Shown here: positions 1 to 7,302 of the stretch, piece by piece | Position numbering within the stretch: the first letter of the stretch is position 1 | How the letters are laid out: every line of letters begins with the position of its first letter | Assembly (NCBI GenBank): GCA_963922235.1 | Contig: CAWUIJ010000028.1 | Location: forward strand, 1 to 26,404 | Source: Parvularcula sp963922235 | GTDB lineage: Bacteria > Pseudomonadota > Alphaproteobacteria > Caulobacterales > Parvularculaceae | DNA length: 26,404 bases | Direction: 5' to 3' | Notes under the pieces: generated by a model | The model's database searches: none | What the model was told of the DNA's origin: nothing | The model's input: the letters and a program-made list of their open reading frames with translations, nothing else | Made by a program: the position numbers and the translations under genes

Positions 1-309
1 AAATCGAAGCCTTCTGAACCAGCATCCGTAGCGATTGTGTTTTCCACAGGCGAAACCTTTCATTGAAGGCCGCTGCTATACTTCGAATAGGACGCAACGC
101 CTAGAGGCGTGGTGCCTCACCTTCATCGCGCAGGACGAGCAAAGTAGACTGTGATCAACCTGTTTTTGTCTGTTATTTACAAAATTTTGTTCTTGGCAGG
201 CGTAACGAAGATCACTAGAGACACGAATTCACACTTTGTGCAGTACCACTTTTGAGAGAATACTTCATTCGAATTAGGTACTGATCAATCGAAGCTTGGA
301 AAAACATCA
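1..309. other. Non-coding leader upstream of mucR
   Basis: No convincing gene is seen in this stretch. It becomes AT-rich from about 160 onward and holds several short dyads: ACGCC-TAGA-GGCGT at 97-110, overlapped by GAGGC-N5-GCCTC at 104-118 (the two could only form alternately), a perfect 12-bp palindrome at 179-190, and ATTCGAAT at 268-275. MucR/Ros proteins commonly bind AT-rich DNA and repress their own promoters, so the region is a plausible autoregulatory leader; this is inference. Any gene ending to the left of position 1 cannot be seen. Confidence 0.5.
236..264 (+). promoter_or_regulatory. Candidate mucR promoter (weak)
   Basis: TTGTGC at 236-241 and AATACT at 259-264 are separated by 17 bp and lie 46 bp upstream of the mucR start. 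They match the sigma70 consensus at 3/6 and 4/6 positions. The spacing is ideal but the hexamers are poor, so this is a low-confidence proposal. Confidence 0.2.
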
Positions 310-768
310 ATGACCGAAAATACCGAAACTGCGGCCAGCCTCGACAGATCCGAAACGTTGGCTCTGACCACCGACATTGTTGCAGCATTTGTGAGCAATA
401 ATTCTGTGCCTGCTGAGCAACTGCAAGATTTGCTTCAGAACACCTTCCAAACGCTGTCGGGCCTTTCGGGAGTTCCTGCAGAAGAAGAGGTTCCGCTGAA
501 GCCAGCTGTTCCTATCAAGAAGTCGATCACAGACGACTACTTGGTCTGCCTGGAAGATGGCAAACAACTCAAGATGTTGAAACGATATCTTCGCACTCAA
601 TATAACATGAGTCCAGAAGACTATCGCCGGAAGTGGGGTCTTCCAGCTGACTATCCAATGGTCGCACCGAACTACGCAAAACGCCGCTCAGAATTCGCCA
701 AACAAATTGGCTTGGGTACACAAGGTGGGCGCAAGGCAACCAAGAAGCGCGGCCGCAAGAGCGCGTAA
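310..768 (+). CDS. mucR: MucR/Ros-family transcriptional regulator
   Basis: A 152-residue protein of normal length for the alphaproteobacterial MucR/Ros family, which are DNA-binding global regulators of surface polysaccharide, motility, virulence and cell-cycle genes. The N-terminal part (about 15-52) is the helical oligomerisation region. The DNA-binding domain runs from about 72 to 137, with the family signature YLVCLEDGKQLKMLKRYL followed by KWGLPADYPMVAPNYA. The tail is basic (KATKKRGRK). The usual zinc ligands are degenerate: Cys80 remains, but the next three ligand positions are Asp83, Tyr93 and Tyr98 instead of Cys/Asp, His and His. Some rhizobial homologues that lack zinc still fold and bind DNA, so function is probably kept. 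The gene is monocistronic and closed by a strong terminator. The ATG at 310 follows an A-rich weak ribosome site. Confidence 0.93.
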   Translation: MTENTETAASLDRSETLALTTDIVAAFVSNNSVPAEQLQDLLQNTFQTLSGLSGVPAEEEVPLKPAVPIKKSITDDYLVCLEDGKQLKMLKRYLRTQYNMSPEDYRRKWGLPADYPMVAPNYAKRRSEFAKQIGLGTQGGRKATKKRGRKSA

Positions 769-810
769 CTCCTCTTTATAGAGAGACACAAACATCTCAT
801 GTTCGCCTAA

Positions 811-840
811 AGCGGAGGCTTCAGCCCTCCGCTTTTTTTT
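811..840 (+). terminator. Intrinsic terminator of mucR
   Basis: An 8-bp GC-rich stem AGCGGAGG (811-818) pairs with CCTCCGCT (826-833) around a 7-nt loop and runs into eight T residues (833-840). It lies 42 bp after the mucR stop. The hairpin also contains the stop codon and last codons of the convergent tatC gene (821-823 onward). For minus-strand transcripts the same hairpin is followed by only a short U run, so it should work better for mucR than for tatC. Confidence 0.88.
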
Positions 841-1630
841 GTGTCCATCGCACCGAAAGAATGGAGACCTCATAGAGGAGCATGATGGTCAACCCGAGGG
901 CGATCTGGCTCATCGGGTCGGGCGGCGTGAGAAAGGCCGCTGCCAAAAAGATCACGACGATGGCATAGCGCCGATGTTCGGCAAGCCAATCGGCTGTCAC
1001 CAGCCCCGCCCGCGCGAGCAAATTGAGAATCACCGGCAGCTGGAACGCAAAACCGAAGCCCAGCATCAACGCCAGGGCCAGGTTCAGGTAATCACCCACC
1101 TTGACAAAGAGCGTGTACGTCGCAGACGCGCTGGTCTCCGCCCTGCTCTCAACCCCAAGCGCGAAATCCATGACCAGTGGCAGGATCAACTGGTGAACCA
1201 GCGCGATGCCCGCCATGAAAAGAAAGGGAATAGCGATCAAAAAGGGCAGGATGGCGTTGCGTTCTGACTTGTAAAGTCCTGGCGCGACAAAGGCATAAAC
1301 CTGCCAAGCTGTCACCGGGAATGTCGCCATGAGGGCTGCAAAGAAGCTCAGCTTCACCTGGGCAAAGAAGAGTTCCAGCGGGAAGTAATTAAGGACCGCG
1401 CCTTCCCCGCTGACCCGTTCGATCACTTCCACATAAGGGATCGTCAGAAAGTTATAGAGCGGAGCACTGACAATGAAGCAGAGAACAAAACCCACAGCCA
1501 AAGAACAGACGATAACGAGCAGTCTGTTTCTCAGCTCCAAGAGATGCGCCATCAAAGGCGCGCGGGATCCTTCAATCTCGCTTTCCCCATTATCATCAAC
1601 GATGTCCGGTTGCGGGAGACTGTCAGCCAT
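821..1630 (-). CDS. tatC: Sec-independent protein translocase TatC
   Basis: TatC is the polytopic inner-membrane core of the twin-arginine translocase and, with TatB, binds RR signal peptides. From the ATG at 1630 the protein has 269 residues and six hydrophobic segments, the usual number. The signature APLMAHLLELRNRLL (24-38) carries the conserved Glu32, VYAFVAPGLYKSER (111-124) carries the second key acidic residue Glu123, and LTPPDPMSQ (234-242) is typical. I chose 1630 because it overlaps the tatB stop by 8 nt, as expected for translational coupling; an upstream in-frame start at 1702 would add a basic extension inside tatB. Last gene of the scpA-scpB-tatABC run. Its stop codon lies inside the mucR terminator hairpin. 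Confidence 0.95.
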   Translation of the reverse strand: MADSLPQPDIVDDNGESEIEGSRAPLMAHLLELRNRLLVIVCSLAVGFVLCFIVSAPLYNFLTIPYVEVIERVSGEGAVLNYFPLELFFAQVKLSFFAALMATFPVTAWQVYAFVAPGLYKSERNAILPFLIAIPFLFMAGIALVHQLILPLVMDFALGVESRAETSASATYTLFVKVGDYLNLALALMLGFGFAFQLPVILNLLARAGLVTADWLAEHRRYAIVVIFLAAAFLTPPDPMSQIALGLTIMLLYEVSILSVRWTQKKAEG

Positions 1631-1958
1631 CTGAAGGCTCGCTTTCAGATACTGGTTTGGCTTGCGGGGCCGAACGCTTGTTCGCTGCCTTTTCGATGTC
1701 ACGCATGGCGCCAGTCATTTCGTCCGCACCCGTCGACTTTTTCAGCTCTTCGATTTCCCGGCGCATGTCTTCCATCTCGGCCTCGCGCGCCATCTGGCTG
1801 ATGCCCTGCCGAAACTCGTCAGCAAGACGGCGTGCCTTGCCCACCATGCGGCCAGCGCTGTTGAGGAAGCGCGGCAGATCTTTGGGTCCGATCACCAGGA
1901 GGGCGAGAACGGAAAGAACCAAGATCTCCGGCAGACCGAGCTGCGGGACCAAACTCAT
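1623..1958 (-). CDS. tatB: Sec-independent protein translocase subunit TatB
   Basis: A 111-residue single-span membrane protein with the TatB layout: an N-terminal hydrophobic helix (about 8-24), the hinge GPKDLPRFL (24-32), then an amphipathic basic helix and a charged cytoplasmic tail (about 35-75 is predicted helical, rich in Arg, Lys and Glu). The GPKDLP hinge separates TatB from TatA, whose hinge is FG-rich. TatB forms the substrate-receptor complex with TatC. The start overlaps the tatA stop by 4 nt (ATGA) and the stop overlaps the tatC start, so the three tat genes are translationally coupled. Confidence 0.94.
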   Translation of the reverse strand: MSLVPQLGLPEILVLSVLALLVIGPKDLPRFLNSAGRMVGKARRLADEFRQGISQMAREAEMEDMRREIEELKKSTGADEMTGAMRDIEKAANKRSAPQAKPVSESEPSDG

Positions 1959-2203
1959 TCTTTTGTCGCGGCGTCCTGGGCTTTGTCTGTGGCGACGCCG
2001 TCCACTGTTTCACCTGGCTCGTGCTTGAGGCTCGAACTCGTCGCGGTGTCAGCCGGAGCGTCGTCGTCTTCGTTGAGGCCCTTACGGAACGAACGAATAC
2101 CCTTCGCCATGTCTGTCATGATCGAAGAAATGCGCCCTCGTCCACCGAACAGGACAATCACAATAACGAGGACAAGTAGAAGCTGTTGCCAACCAGGAAC
2201 CAT
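1955..2203 (-). CDS. tatA: Sec-independent protein translocase subunit TatA
   Basis: An 82-residue protein made of a short N-terminal membrane helix (about 5-19), the hinge LFGGRGRIS (18-26), an amphipathic helix IMTDMAKGIRSFRKGL (28-43) and a charged, flexible tail. TatA oligomers form the conducting part of the Tat translocase. I prefer the ATG at 2203 because a GGGAG ribosome site (2209-2213) lies 5 nt upstream and homologues begin at this point; the in-frame start at 2239 would add residues unlike the family. It lies 66 nt downstream of scpB and overlaps tatB by 4 nt. The double glycine and RGR in the hinge are slight variants of the more usual FGRGK. Confidence 0.93.
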   Translation of the reverse strand: MVPGWQQLLLVLVIVIVLFGGRGRISSIMTDMAKGIRSFRKGLNEDDDAPADTATSSSLKHEPGETVDGVATDKAQDAATKE

Positions 2204-2269
2204 GGTTTCTCCCGCGGGGCCGAATGTTATCCACCTCAACTGAGGGCGGACGGGCCAGACTGCAAGCGG

Positions 2270-2932
2270 TCAGAACGCGTCGTCCTCAATGATTTCGCTT
2301 TCATCGTCCTCGTCGTCGCCATCACTATGGTCTTGGACGGGCCGCGGAACGTCGAAACCGGGCGGTAGTTGCCCTTCTAGCAGACCTTGGGCTTTCAAAT
2401 CCTGAAGGCCCGGAAGATCTCCGATACTCTCTAAGTCAAAATGCTCAAGAAAAACAGCTGTGGTGCCATAAAGCAGCGGACGGCCGGGTGCTTCCCTTCG
2501 GCCTCTTTGCTTAACCCAGCCAAGTCGGATCAACTGATCCAGCGAGCCTTTTGAGACCGAGACACCTCGGACCTCTTCGATTTCGGCGCGGCTGCAGGGC
2601 TGATGGTAGGCTATGATGGCCAGCGTCTCGAGCGCAGGACGGCTGAGTTTTCTCGTCGTCTCCTGCTCGATCACCAGGACCGATGCGCAGTCAGGAGCCG
2701 TCACAAACTGCCATTTCCCCGCGACCTGCCGGAGGTTCACACCGCGGCTGTCATAATGGGCTTGGAGCTCTTCCAAGAGCGGGCGCACTGGACCACCGGG
2801 CACCCGGTCAGCAATCACGATTTCGCTCAACGGCTCAGGCGACGCGAAAAGGAGGGCCTCAATGCGGCGCATGCGCTCCGCTTCAACCACACCCTCGTCT
2901 GCCATATCCGTCAGATCACTGATGTCAGTCAT
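2270..2932 (-). CDS. scpB: Segregation and condensation protein B (ScpB)
   Basis: ScpB is the winged-helix partner of ScpA in the Smc-ScpAB condensin complex, which compacts and segregates the chromosome. The 220 residues show two winged-helix regions: the first from about 19 to 88 (RRIEALLFASPEPLS) and the second from about 95 to 170, with the hallmark LETLAIIAYHQPCSRAEIEE (101-120) and VSKGSLDQLIRLGWV (126-140). GRPLLYGTT (150-158) is also typical. The C-terminus is a strongly acidic tail (about 201-219). The start overlaps the scpA stop (ATGA), showing translational coupling. Confidence 0.95.
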   Translation of the reverse strand: MTDISDLTDMADEGVVEAERMRRIEALLFASPEPLSEIVIADRVPGGPVRPLLEELQAHYDSRGVNLRQVAGKWQFVTAPDCASVLVIEQETTRKLSRPALETLAIIAYHQPCSRAEIEEVRGVSVSKGSLDQLIRLGWVKQRGRREAPGRPLLYGTTAVFLEHFDLESIGDLPGLQDLKAQGLLEGQLPPGFDVPRPVQDHSDGDDEDDESEIIEDDAF

Positions 2933-3711
2933 TTGACGCCCCTCACATAGATATCGTTGAACGGATCGTCCTGCTTCATCGCAGCATCACCGTCGCGCGC
3001 AGTCTCGAGCGCTGCACAGAATGTGGAGGCGACGACCGAACCGCGAGGGGCATGGGTTTCGCGTTTCACATGAAGATTCTGAAGCGCAAACCACTCACGA
3101 TTGGCCAAAAGCTCCGTGCGCAGCTCTTCACGCGCCTCTTCGATTGCAAAGACTGGAACAGGATCCGCCCGCTTCTCAGGCGGCGCAGCACGCAAACGCT
3201 GCCGCGAGTAAGCTTGGAGCAAGTCATAAAGCTCTGCTGCTGTGTGGGTCGTCCGGCGCGTTTCCATGCCCCGCACTCCGCGGGCGAAAACATCACGGCC
3301 GAGCATGGCCCGCTCAGTCAGTTGCTGGGCGGCCTTCCGCATCGCATCGAGACGCTGAAGACGATGCGCGAGAAGCGCGGCGATCTCTTCACCGGATAGC
3401 TCGTCCTCGCCATCGTCTTGCTTGGGCAATAAGAGCCGCGTTTTGAGATAGGTCAGCCAACTCGCCATGACGAGGTAATCAGCAGCAAGCTGAAGGTTCC
3501 GGCTGCGCGCCGCCTCCACAAACTGAAGATATTGCTCGACCAGCGCGAGAACAGAAATCTCTCGAAGATCAACCTTTTGCCGATGCGCAAGATCGAGCAG
3601 CGCGTCCAGCGGGCCTTCATAACCATCAAGGCGAAGGATCAGCGTTTCGGCCGGATCGCTATCGGGGCCGAAGGCGTTGTCCTCAAATTCGGGCACGTGA
3701 TCGTCAAACAA
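2929..3711 (-). CDS. scpA: Segregation and condensation protein A (ScpA)
   Basis: ScpA is the kleisin that bridges the Smc ATPase heads. The 260 residues contain the N-terminal kleisin motif LDGYEGPLDALLDLAHRQKVD (28-48), a helical core with DYLVMASWLTYLKTRLLLP (78-96), and a C-terminal winged-helix region to about 250. The start appears to be TTG at 3711, since no ATG lies in the first 80 codons; a GTG at 3696 is the alternative. An AAGGG-like ribosome site lies about 10 nt upstream of the TTG. In many alphaproteobacteria nagZ directly precedes scpA. Here the 59-nt gap leads straight to the SPOR gene, so nagZ is absent from this spot. Confidence 0.94.
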   Translation of the reverse strand: MFDDHVPEFEDNAFGPDSDPAETLILRLDGYEGPLDALLDLAHRQKVDLREISVLALVEQYLQFVEAARSRNLQLAADYLVMASWLTYLKTRLLLPKQDDGEDELSGEEIAALLAHRLQRLDAMRKAAQQLTERAMLGRDVFARGVRGMETRRTTHTAAELYDLLQAYSRQRLRAAPPEKRADPVPVFAIEEAREELRTELLANREWFALQNLHVKRETHAPRGSVVASTFCAALETARDGDAAMKQDDPFNDIYVRGVK

Positions 3712-3770
3712 CCGCTTTGACCCTTCTTAAGCGTCCCGCGACCCTAGGCCGAGTCGGAACAGCGTCCCGC

Positions 3771-4574
3771 TCAAACGCCGCGGACCAAACAATCTTGTGA
3801 ACGCGTTTTCAGTGTGGAGCAGTACTGGTTCGCATCGTCTCGCGTCGTGAACGGGCCGATGCGCAGCCGGTAGAATGTCCGTCCATTGACCTCAGCACGC
3901 TGAACGTCAGGCTGTTTTGAGTTCACAAGCGTTCCGAGGCGAGACGACAGGCCCTCGAAATAATCGAGCGCCGCAGCATTGCTATCAAAGGCGCCCACCT
4001 GAACGACATGGCTGCCACTAATAGCTGTTGTCGGTGTTGAGGTGGGAGTTGAGGCCCTGACCGGCACGTCGCGAGGTTTGGTCGATGGCGCGGGAACCTG
4101 CCGCGTGGAGACATTCGTGGGCGTTGCGCCAGCAAGGCGATCGGTATCACGGGCCGCCGCCGTCAAAGCTGTAACGGCTGGGTCAGTCCCCTGCGCTGAT
4201 GGTGCGGGAAGCGTTGTGGTGGGCGAGAGTTTCGCCGGCGCGCTGCCGTAACCATTCATGGCATCTGTTGTTGGGTCTTCGTACGTGACTGTCCGTGTAG
4301 GAAGTGCCCCTGCCACGCGGTCATAGACCTCTTGGCGCTCATTCTTGGCCACATCGAGAGGCACGTCTTCGGCAACGGGGTTCGGGTCCGCGGCGACGAC
4401 AGGAATCTCTTCGCTAAACGAGCTCGCTCGCGCTACCCCCTGTCGATAGGCGTAATAAACCACCAACACGAAAACCATGAGGAGCGTTGCGAGGATTGCG
4501 AGGATTGTGAAGCCGGAAAGGCCGCCCTCGTCTTCTTTGAGAATTTCGTTCACGCTTGCCACCGTTGTCGACAT
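3771..4574 (-). CDS. SPOR-domain membrane protein
   Basis: A 267-residue bitopic protein: a short cytoplasmic N-terminus, one membrane helix (about 22-43), a long Pro/Thr/Ala-rich flexible periplasmic linker (about 55-185), and a C-terminal SPOR domain (about 187-265; HVVQVGAFDSNAAALDY and FYRLRIGPFTTRDDANQYC). SPOR domains bind denuded septal peptidoglycan, so a role at the division site is likely. SPOR genes at this position, upstream of scpA, are a constant feature of alphaproteobacterial genomes. The ATG at 4574 follows an AAGGA site. The gap upstream holds a 20-bp dyad. I cannot tie it to a named division gene. Confidence 0.88.
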   Translation of the reverse strand: MSTTVASVNEILKEDEGGLSGFTILAILATLLMVFVLVVYYAYRQGVARASSFSEEIPVVAADPNPVAEDVPLDVAKNERQEVYDRVAGALPTRTVTYEDPTTDAMNGYGSAPAKLSPTTTLPAPSAQGTDPAVTALTAAARDTDRLAGATPTNVSTRQVPAPSTKPRDVPVRASTPTSTPTTAISGSHVVQVGAFDSNAAALDYFEGLSSRLGTLVNSKQPDVQRAEVNGRTFYRLRIGPFTTRDDANQYCSTLKTRSQDCLVRGV

Positions 4575-4593
4575 GGACGCATCGTCCTTCTTT

Positions 4594-4613
4594 CGAGATC
4601 GTTAACGATTTCG
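4594..4613. promoter_or_regulatory. 20-bp dyad between dgt and the SPOR gene
   Basis: CGAGATCGTTAACGATTTCG pairs with its own reverse complement at 18 of 20 positions, with one G/T mismatch per arm and a perfect 12-bp core ATCGTTAACGAT at 4598-4609. It lies 20-39 nt upstream of the SPOR start codon, where an operator or a 5' UTR hairpin could sit. A second GTTAAC occurs at 4635-4640. The binding protein is unknown. Confidence 0.4.
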
Positions 4614-4641
4614 CCACCAATCGGTAAAGACGTTGTTAACC

Positions 4642-5850
4642 TCACAAGAAACTTCTCGAGAGATCGAATAGCCTCCGGTGCTCGTGAATCGCAAAGCGAT
4701 CCGTCATCCCGGCAATGTAATCGCAGATCACGCGCTTTCGTTTATCTAACGATTCGCCCTCTTGGCGTGCGTACCATGCAGGCGGCAGCACGCCTGGCTC
4801 ATCATAGAAGAGCTGGAAAAGATCTCGCACGACGCGCTTCGCTGCGCTCCTGACCTCGGTGATCCGGTGGTGCCGATACATGCGTTCAAATAGGAAAGCT
4901 CTCAGAACTTTAAGGTCCTGATCCAGCGCATCCGAGAAAGCTGCCACCGCTTCTGTGTGATTACGTATCGCGTCACAGTCTTTTGGCGCGAGGTCGCTCA
5001 AACGCGATGAAGTCTCCTCAAAGACATCGGCCGCCATTTTCCCGATGAGACCACTGACGGCCTCGGCAATCTGAACGTCGCGCGGCTCATCCGGCCACGC
5101 CTTTCGCGCAGCAAAGAGAGCGGGCCCCAGAAGTGGCACGTCCATCGCCTCATCAAAGGTGAAGAGATTGGCGCGCAGGCCATCATCCGCATCATGGTTG
5201 TTATAGGCGATATCGTCGGCGAGCGCTGCGAGCTGCGCCTCGAGGCTCGGGAATGTGTGCAGCCAAAGGTCTTGCCGCTCAGCATATTCCTGGATGGCCA
5301 CCGGCAGGGGTTTGTCCTTCACGCGGTGTGGCCCAACCAATGGGCCATTGTGCTTGACCGTACCCTCAAGCGTCTCCCAGGTCAGGTTGAGGCCAAGGTA
5401 GGCTCCGTGCTGTCGTTCCAACTTGGTCAGAAGGCGGAGCGTCTGAGCATTGTGATCAAAGCCCCCTGCCCCTTCCATCAGCTCCTCCAGAACATCCTCA
5501 CCCGTATGCCCGAACGGCGGATGCCCAAGGTCATGAGAGAGCGCGACCACTTCAGCGAGATCTTCATCCAGCCTCAGCCGCCGCGCTAGGGCCCGCGCGA
5601 TCTGGCTGACTTCGAGGCTGTGAGTCAGGCGGGTGCGGTAATGATCACCCTCGTGAAAAACAAAAACCTGGGTTTTGTGCTTAAGGCGTCGGAACGCGAC
5701 CGTGTGCAGAATCCGGTCGCGATCGCGCTGAAAAGGCGTCCTGGTCTGGCTTTCTTCCTCACCATCAAGACGCCCACGCGTTTCATGGGCCTTGGCAGCA
5801 AAATCAGCGAGCGGTGCAGGAAAAGCGATCGGCATAAGAAATCTAAGCAT
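4642..5850 (-). CDS. dgt: Deoxyguanosinetriphosphate triphosphohydrolase-like protein (HD domain)
   Basis: An HD-superfamily dNTP triphosphohydrolase that converts dGTP, and in this class often other dNTPs, to the deoxynucleoside plus triphosphate. From the ATG at 5850 it has 402 residues. The signature region is TPFQRDRDRILHTVAFRRLKHKTQVF (38-63), then H77 (RTRLTHSLEV), the H106-D107 pair (VVALSHDLGHPPFGHTG) and a later acidic motif LADDIAYNNHD, which together form the metal site. The start is uncertain: ATG 5850 and ATG 5835 both lack a good ribosome site, and the frame stays open to 5961. In relatives argS usually lies between dgt and the SPOR gene; here only 67 nt separate them. Confidence 0.93.
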   Translation of the reverse strand: MLRFLMPIAFPAPLADFAAKAHETRGRLDGEEESQTRTPFQRDRDRILHTVAFRRLKHKTQVFVFHEGDHYRTRLTHSLEVSQIARALARRLRLDEDLAEVVALSHDLGHPPFGHTGEDVLEELMEGAGGFDHNAQTLRLLTKLERQHGAYLGLNLTWETLEGTVKHNGPLVGPHRVKDKPLPVAIQEYAERQDLWLHTFPSLEAQLAALADDIAYNNHDADDGLRANLFTFDEAMDVPLLGPALFAARKAWPDEPRDVQIAEAVSGLIGKMAADVFEETSSRLSDLAPKDCDAIRNHTEAVAAFSDALDQDLKVLRAFLFERMYRHHRITEVRSAAKRVVRDLFQLFYDEPGVLPPAWYARQEGESLDKRKRVICDYIAGMTDRFAIHEHRRLFDLSRSFL

Positions 5851-5970
5851 GAAACGGAGAGAATGCTCTCCAGGAAAGCCTGCCCACTCCACCGATTCAG
5901 TTGAGCTTGTCGAGCAGACAGGGCTCTCTTGGGGTTGCGAGAGCCAGGCGCAGTGCCCCAAACCAGATCC

Positions 5971-7302
5971 ATGGACGCATCAATCGAAAGCACCAAGCGC
6001 GCACTCGCCATGCAAGCGAAAGAGCGGATGGCCGTGGGCGATTCGATCGGCGCCCTCGAACTGAAGATGAAGTCTATTTCCATTGGTCGGCCTTCCCCTG
6101 GTGAGCTTTATGAACTTGGACGCCTGCAGGTTCTCACCATGCGCTATGATGATGCCCGCAAAACGTTCGGTATCCTTCATGGTGCAGCGCCGACCGTGCC
6201 AGAGATCGCCATTGAGACGGGGCGCCTTGCCAAAATTGGCGGGGATATGGACAGTGCACGGGCGATTTTTGATCAAGCTCTGGCCAAGCATCCGCAACAC
6301 CCGCCCCTTCTTGCCGAAAGTCTTTCGTTCGATGATCTCCCTGCAGATCGCCTATCAACGGCAGAGGCGCTGGCAGCCGACAGTTCCGTGGCCTTTGAAC
6401 ATCGCCATCTCTTAGCCTTTGCGCTGGCGGGTTTTTTCGACAAGGCCAAAGATGTCCAAAAGGCCTGGCATTTTGCAACACTGGGCAACAGTCTCTATAA
6501 AGACAATGGACCGAGCGTTCCCCAAGTTGCAAGCGAAATCGAGAGTGCGCTTCGCCTGTTTGAAGCCACGGCACCCCTTCCCATCGACGAGGACGCGCCT
6601 CAGACCGTCTACCTCATTGGTCCACCACGTTCAGGCGGCACCCTTCTCCAGACCGTGCTTGCCGCACCTGATCACCACGCCTCATTGGGAGAACGCGGCG
6701 CACTTTTGCCGTGGCTGATGGATGGTATTCATAGCAGCAGCACCCAGTTTTGGGAGACCGGTGCGGCAGCTATTCAACAGGCTGATATGAAGGGCATCAA
6801 GGGTCTGGCGGGCGACAGCAAAATGGTGATCGATAAAACACCACATCACGCGCATTTTGCAGGCGTTCTCTCGAAAATCCATCCGCAGTCCGCCTTTATC
6901 GATCAGCGGCGGGACATTCGCGACACACTTGTCTCGATCTATCTGCAGGCGTTCAAGCCCATCTTCGGTTATAGCCGGAACGTGCAGTCCATTGCGGACT
7001 ACCTGTTGCTGCAACGGCAGACAGTCGAGCGCTGGAAGGAAGCCGGGCTACCGGTCATCATCCACGATCATGAAGCGTTCGTTCGCACACCGAATGATAT
7101 CGGGAAAGGTCTCTTTACAGAGCTCGGTCACGAATGGAATGATGCCTATTTGGCCAAAGACAGGCGGGTCGCCGATGTCCGCAACTTCAGCACATCAAGC
7201 GTGCGCACGAACATCTCCGCCGAGTACACGAACAAGTGGTCACACTATCAGGATGTCGTGGGCGACTTGCCAGACGAGCTTCTGAGACTGCTCACCGCTT
7301 AG
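5971..7302 (+). CDS. TPR-repeat sulfotransferase family protein
   Basis: A 443-residue predicted cytoplasmic enzyme. Residues 1-200 are helical with TPR-like pairs (for example GELYELGRLQVLTMRYDDARKTFGIL and GRLAKIGGDMDSARAIFDQAL). Residues 212-442 are a sulfotransferase domain using PAPS: the 5'-phosphosulfate loop VYLIGPPRSGGTLLQ (213-227) and the 3'-phosphate region FIDQRRDIRDTLVSIYLQAF (309-328). The C-terminal part FSTSSVRTNISAEYTNKWSHY also fits TPR-sulfotransferases. The acceptor (polysaccharide, lipid or peptide) cannot be predicted. The start at 5971 leaves a 120-bp divergent gap to dgt; an in-frame start at 5929 is also open. The gene converges on the terminal cheY and their stop codons overlap by 4 nt. 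No other sulfation gene is seen nearby. Confidence 0.85.
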   Translation: MDASIESTKRALAMQAKERMAVGDSIGALELKMKSISIGRPSPGELYELGRLQVLTMRYDDARKTFGILHGAAPTVPEIAIETGRLAKIGGDMDSARAIFDQALAKHPQHPPLLAESLSFDDLPADRLSTAEALAADSSVAFEHRHLLAFALAGFFDKAKDVQKAWHFATLGNSLYKDNGPSVPQVASEIESALRLFEATAPLPIDEDAPQTVYLIGPPRSGGTLLQTVLAAPDHHASLGERGALLPWLMDGIHSSSTQFWETGAAAIQQADMKGIKGLAGDSKMVIDKTPHHAHFAGVLSKIHPQSAFIDQRRDIRDTLVSIYLQAFKPIFGYSRNVQSIADYLLLQRQTVERWKEAGLPVIIHDHEAFVRTPNDIGKGLFTELGHEWNDAYLAKDRRVADVRNFSTSSVRTNISAEYTNKWSHYQDVVGDLPDELLRLLTA

